This document shows positions 5,182 through 6,660 of a stretch of DNA of 6,660 nucleotides, piece after piece. A program made the translations under genes and the position numbers. Origin of the DNA: Candidatus Nanopelagicales bacterium (GTDB taxonomy: Bacteria; Actinomycetota; Actinomycetes; S36-B12; UBA5976); the NCBI GenBank assembly GCA_030831445.1, contig JAURLB010000017.1, forward strand, positions 1 through 6,660, written 5' to 3'. How positions within the stretch are numbered: position 1 is the stretch's first letter; every line of letters starts with the position of its first letter. The notes beneath the pieces are model-generated. The model was given only the letters and a program-made list of their open reading frames with translations. It did not search any database and had not been told where the DNA came from.

Positions 5182-6524
5182 TGAATCCTCTTTCATATTC
5201 AGGATGGGCCGACGTTCCGGCCGCTCAGCAGCCTGAGTGGCCCGATATGTTGCTTCGAGATGAAGCGATTTTGAAACTTGCGAAAGTTCCACCACTTGTC
5301 TTTGCCGGGGAATGCGACACCCTCACCGAGCGACTTGCCGATGTTGCTGAAGGAAAATCGTTCGTGCTTATGGGCGGGGACTGTGCCGAAACTTTTGTGG
5401 CGAACACTGCGGATTCGATAAAAGCTCGACTTCAAACAGTCCTCCAAATGGCGATCGTGCTGACATATGGGGCTAGCGTGCCGGTCGTCAAGGTTGGACG
5501 AATGGCAGGGCAATATTTCAAGCCTCGATCAAATGCCACAGAGACTAGAGATGGGGTGACTCTTCCTTCGTACAAGGGTGATGGTGTCAACGATCTTGAA
5601 TTTGATCTCAATGCACGGACACCAAATCCGATGCGACTGCTTGACGCATACCACGCCTCTTGCTCCACATTGAATTTGGTGCGGGCATTTACTCAAGGCG
5701 GATTTGCGGATTTGCGGATGGTTCATTCATGGAATCAAAGTTTTGTTCTAGATTCCACGGTTGGACAACATTACGAGCAAGTTGCACGTGAGATAGACAG
5801 AGCACTTTCGTTTGTGTCAGCAACTGGGAGAGATCCAGAAGAGTTTCGAAGAACAGAGTTTTTTGCGGCACATGAAGCGCTTGTATTGGATTATGAGAAG
5901 CCATTGGTGCGTATAGATTCGCGAACTGGTTTGCCGTATGCGGTCTCAGGTCACTTTGTGTGGGTCGGCGATAGAACCAGACAGTTAGATGGTGCCCATA
6001 TTGATTTTGCCTCGAAAATACAAAATCCAATTGGAGTGAAACTCGGTCCGAGTACAAAAGTTGAGGATGTCTTAGCCCTTGCGCGAAAACTTAATCCACA
6101 GAAGATTCCTGGGCGATTGACATTCATCACACGTATGGGTCACACCAAAGTTCGCGAAGTGCTACCACCGCTCATCGATGCAATCAATAAGGCAGGAGAA
6201 GTTGTTCTGTGGTGTTGCGACCCAATGCATGGAAACACTCGAGAAACGTCTACTGGGTATAAAACGAGGGTATACGACGAAGTTTTTGATGAAGTGAAAG
6301 GTTTCTTCGAAGTGCACCATAAGCTTGGAACTCATCCAGGGGGATTGCATATAGAACTCACAGGTGATGATGTTGTGGAGTGCATTGGTGGGGTGAGTGG
6401 CCTCAATGAAGCTGATTTAGTAGGTCGATACGAGACTGCATGTGATCCAAGGTTGAATCGAGAGCAATCACTCGAACTTGCATTTCACGTTGCAGAACTT
6501 CTGCTCAAGAGAACGCAATCTTGA
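5181..6524 (+). CDS. aroG: Class II 3-deoxy-D-arabino-heptulosonate 7-phosphate (DAHP) synthase
   Basis: It condenses PEP with erythrose 4-phosphate, the first step of the shikimate pathway to aromatic amino acids. At 447 residues it is a plant-type (class II) enzyme like that of Mycobacterium tuberculosis (462 aa; called aroH in Streptomyces). The metal ligands are in place: C68 in GGDCAE, H350 in DPMHGN, E392 in HIELTG and D422 in CDPRLN. Substrate-binding R116 (KPRS), K288 (VKLGP) and R318 (ITRMG) are also present. C421 next to D422 matches the Cys that can pair with the metal-site Cys in the mycobacterial protein. The conserved AAQQPEWP comes at residue 14, about 20 residues earlier than in M. 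tuberculosis, so the N-terminus is short. GTG 5181 is the only possible start, because an in-frame TAG lies 12 nt upstream. It is divergent from pfp and followed by an overlapping partial gene. Confidence 0.97.
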   Translation: MNPLSYSGWADVPAAQQPEWPDMLLRDEAILKLAKVPPLVFAGECDTLTERLADVAEGKSFVLMGGDCAETFVANTADSIKARLQTVLQMAIVLTYGASVPVVKVGRMAGQYFKPRSNATETRDGVTLPSYKGDGVNDLEFDLNARTPNPMRLLDAYHASCSTLNLVRAFTQGGFADLRMVHSWNQSFVLDSTVGQHYEQVAREIDRALSFVSATGRDPEEFRRTEFFAAHEALVLDYEKPLVRIDSRTGLPYAVSGHFVWVGDRTRQLDGAHIDFASKIQNPIGVKLGPSTKVEDVLALARKLNPQKIPGRLTFITRMGHTKVREVLPPLIDAINKAGEVVLWCCDPMHGNTRETSTGYKTRVYDEVFDEVKGFFEVHHKLGTHPGGLHIELTGDDVVECIGGVSGLNEADLVGRYETACDPRLNREQSLELAFHVAELLLKRTQS

Positions 6525-6660
6525 TAGAAACCGCAACAGTTCAAGCGGGGTTCATCCACTGCCGGTTTGTTGTTGATTCGGATATTTCAGGTGTAACACG
6601 CAACGGGAAAGCCACCCGAGGCTGTGTCGTTGAATTACAAGTAGTGTCAAAAGATAAGCG
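6521..6660 (+). CDS. Unrecognised protein, N-terminal 46 codons, runs off right edge
   Basis: A frame from TTG 6521, overlapping the DAHP synthase stop by TTGA, stays open to the window edge. A weak AAGAGA ribosome-site candidate lies about eight bases upstream. The product begins MIETATVQAGFIHCRF and continues with alternating hydrophobic and polar residues that suggest beta strands. I do not recognise the family. By chance about one in nine such stretches would stay open, so openness alone is weak evidence. The stop-start overlap and the lack of another frame with a sensible start add some support. If real, it is probably co-transcribed with DAHP synthase. Confidence 0.45.
   Translation, partial: MIETATVQAGFIHCRFVVDSDISGVTRNGKATRGCVVELQVVSKDK

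Noticed and set aside
5689..6057. 122-codon open frame on the minus strand inside the DAHP synthase gene
   Set aside because: The region encodes conserved DAHP synthase motifs on the plus strand, and the antisense product resembles nothing known.

Overview
The window reads as chromosomal DNA of a low-to-moderate GC actinobacterium. A few lines counted by eye run from about 40% to 53% GC. The evidence for the phylum is protein similarity from memory. The class II DAHP synthase resembles the mycobacterial enzyme, and the pyrophosphate-dependent phosphofructokinase is very close to that of Propionibacterium freudenreichii. A small CxxCPxC protein beside a ROK glucokinase is also an actinobacterial pattern. 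GTG starts are common, and one gene has a textbook leaderless promoter. The low GC would fit a streamlined freshwater lineage such as Nanopelagicales (acI), but that placement is inference.

Layout: (1) 1-1279, minus strand, the N-terminal 426 residues of a FadD15-like acyl-CoA synthetase running off the left edge. (2) 1280-1399, a divergent intergenic region. (3) 1400-3881, plus strand, a tightly packed four-gene run: SRPBCC-fold protein, small Cys-motif protein, ROK glucokinase and PlsC-type acyltransferase. Its junctions are an 11-nt overlap, a 4-nt ATGA overlap and a 1-nt gap. (4) 3871-5094, minus strand, PPi-dependent 6-phosphofructokinase, whose 3' end overlaps plsC tail-to-tail by 11 nt. 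(5) 5095-5180, a second divergent intergenic region. (6) 5181-6524, plus strand, class II DAHP synthase, apparently translated from a leaderless mRNA. (7) 6521 to the right edge, the start of an unrecognised gene.

The genes join central carbon and lipid metabolism. Glucokinase makes glucose 6-phosphate, and Pfp converts fructose 6-phosphate and fructose 1,6-bisphosphate using pyrophosphate. DAHP synthase draws PEP and erythrose 4-phosphate into the shikimate pathway. FadD activates fatty acids, a reaction that releases the PPi Pfp can use, and PlsC transfers acyl groups to lysophosphatidate. From unchecked memory, Streptomyces coelicolor groups glucokinase, a phosphofructokinase, DAHP synthase and a FadD in the same neighbourhood, so this looks like a conserved actinobacterial housekeeping cluster.

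I saw no mobile element, CRISPR array, tRNA or rRNA, and no convincing intrinsic terminator. Nothing here clearly amounts to a new system. The points most worth following are the uncharacterised Cys-motif protein, the leaderless DAHP synthase start, and the use of pyrophosphate glycolysis.
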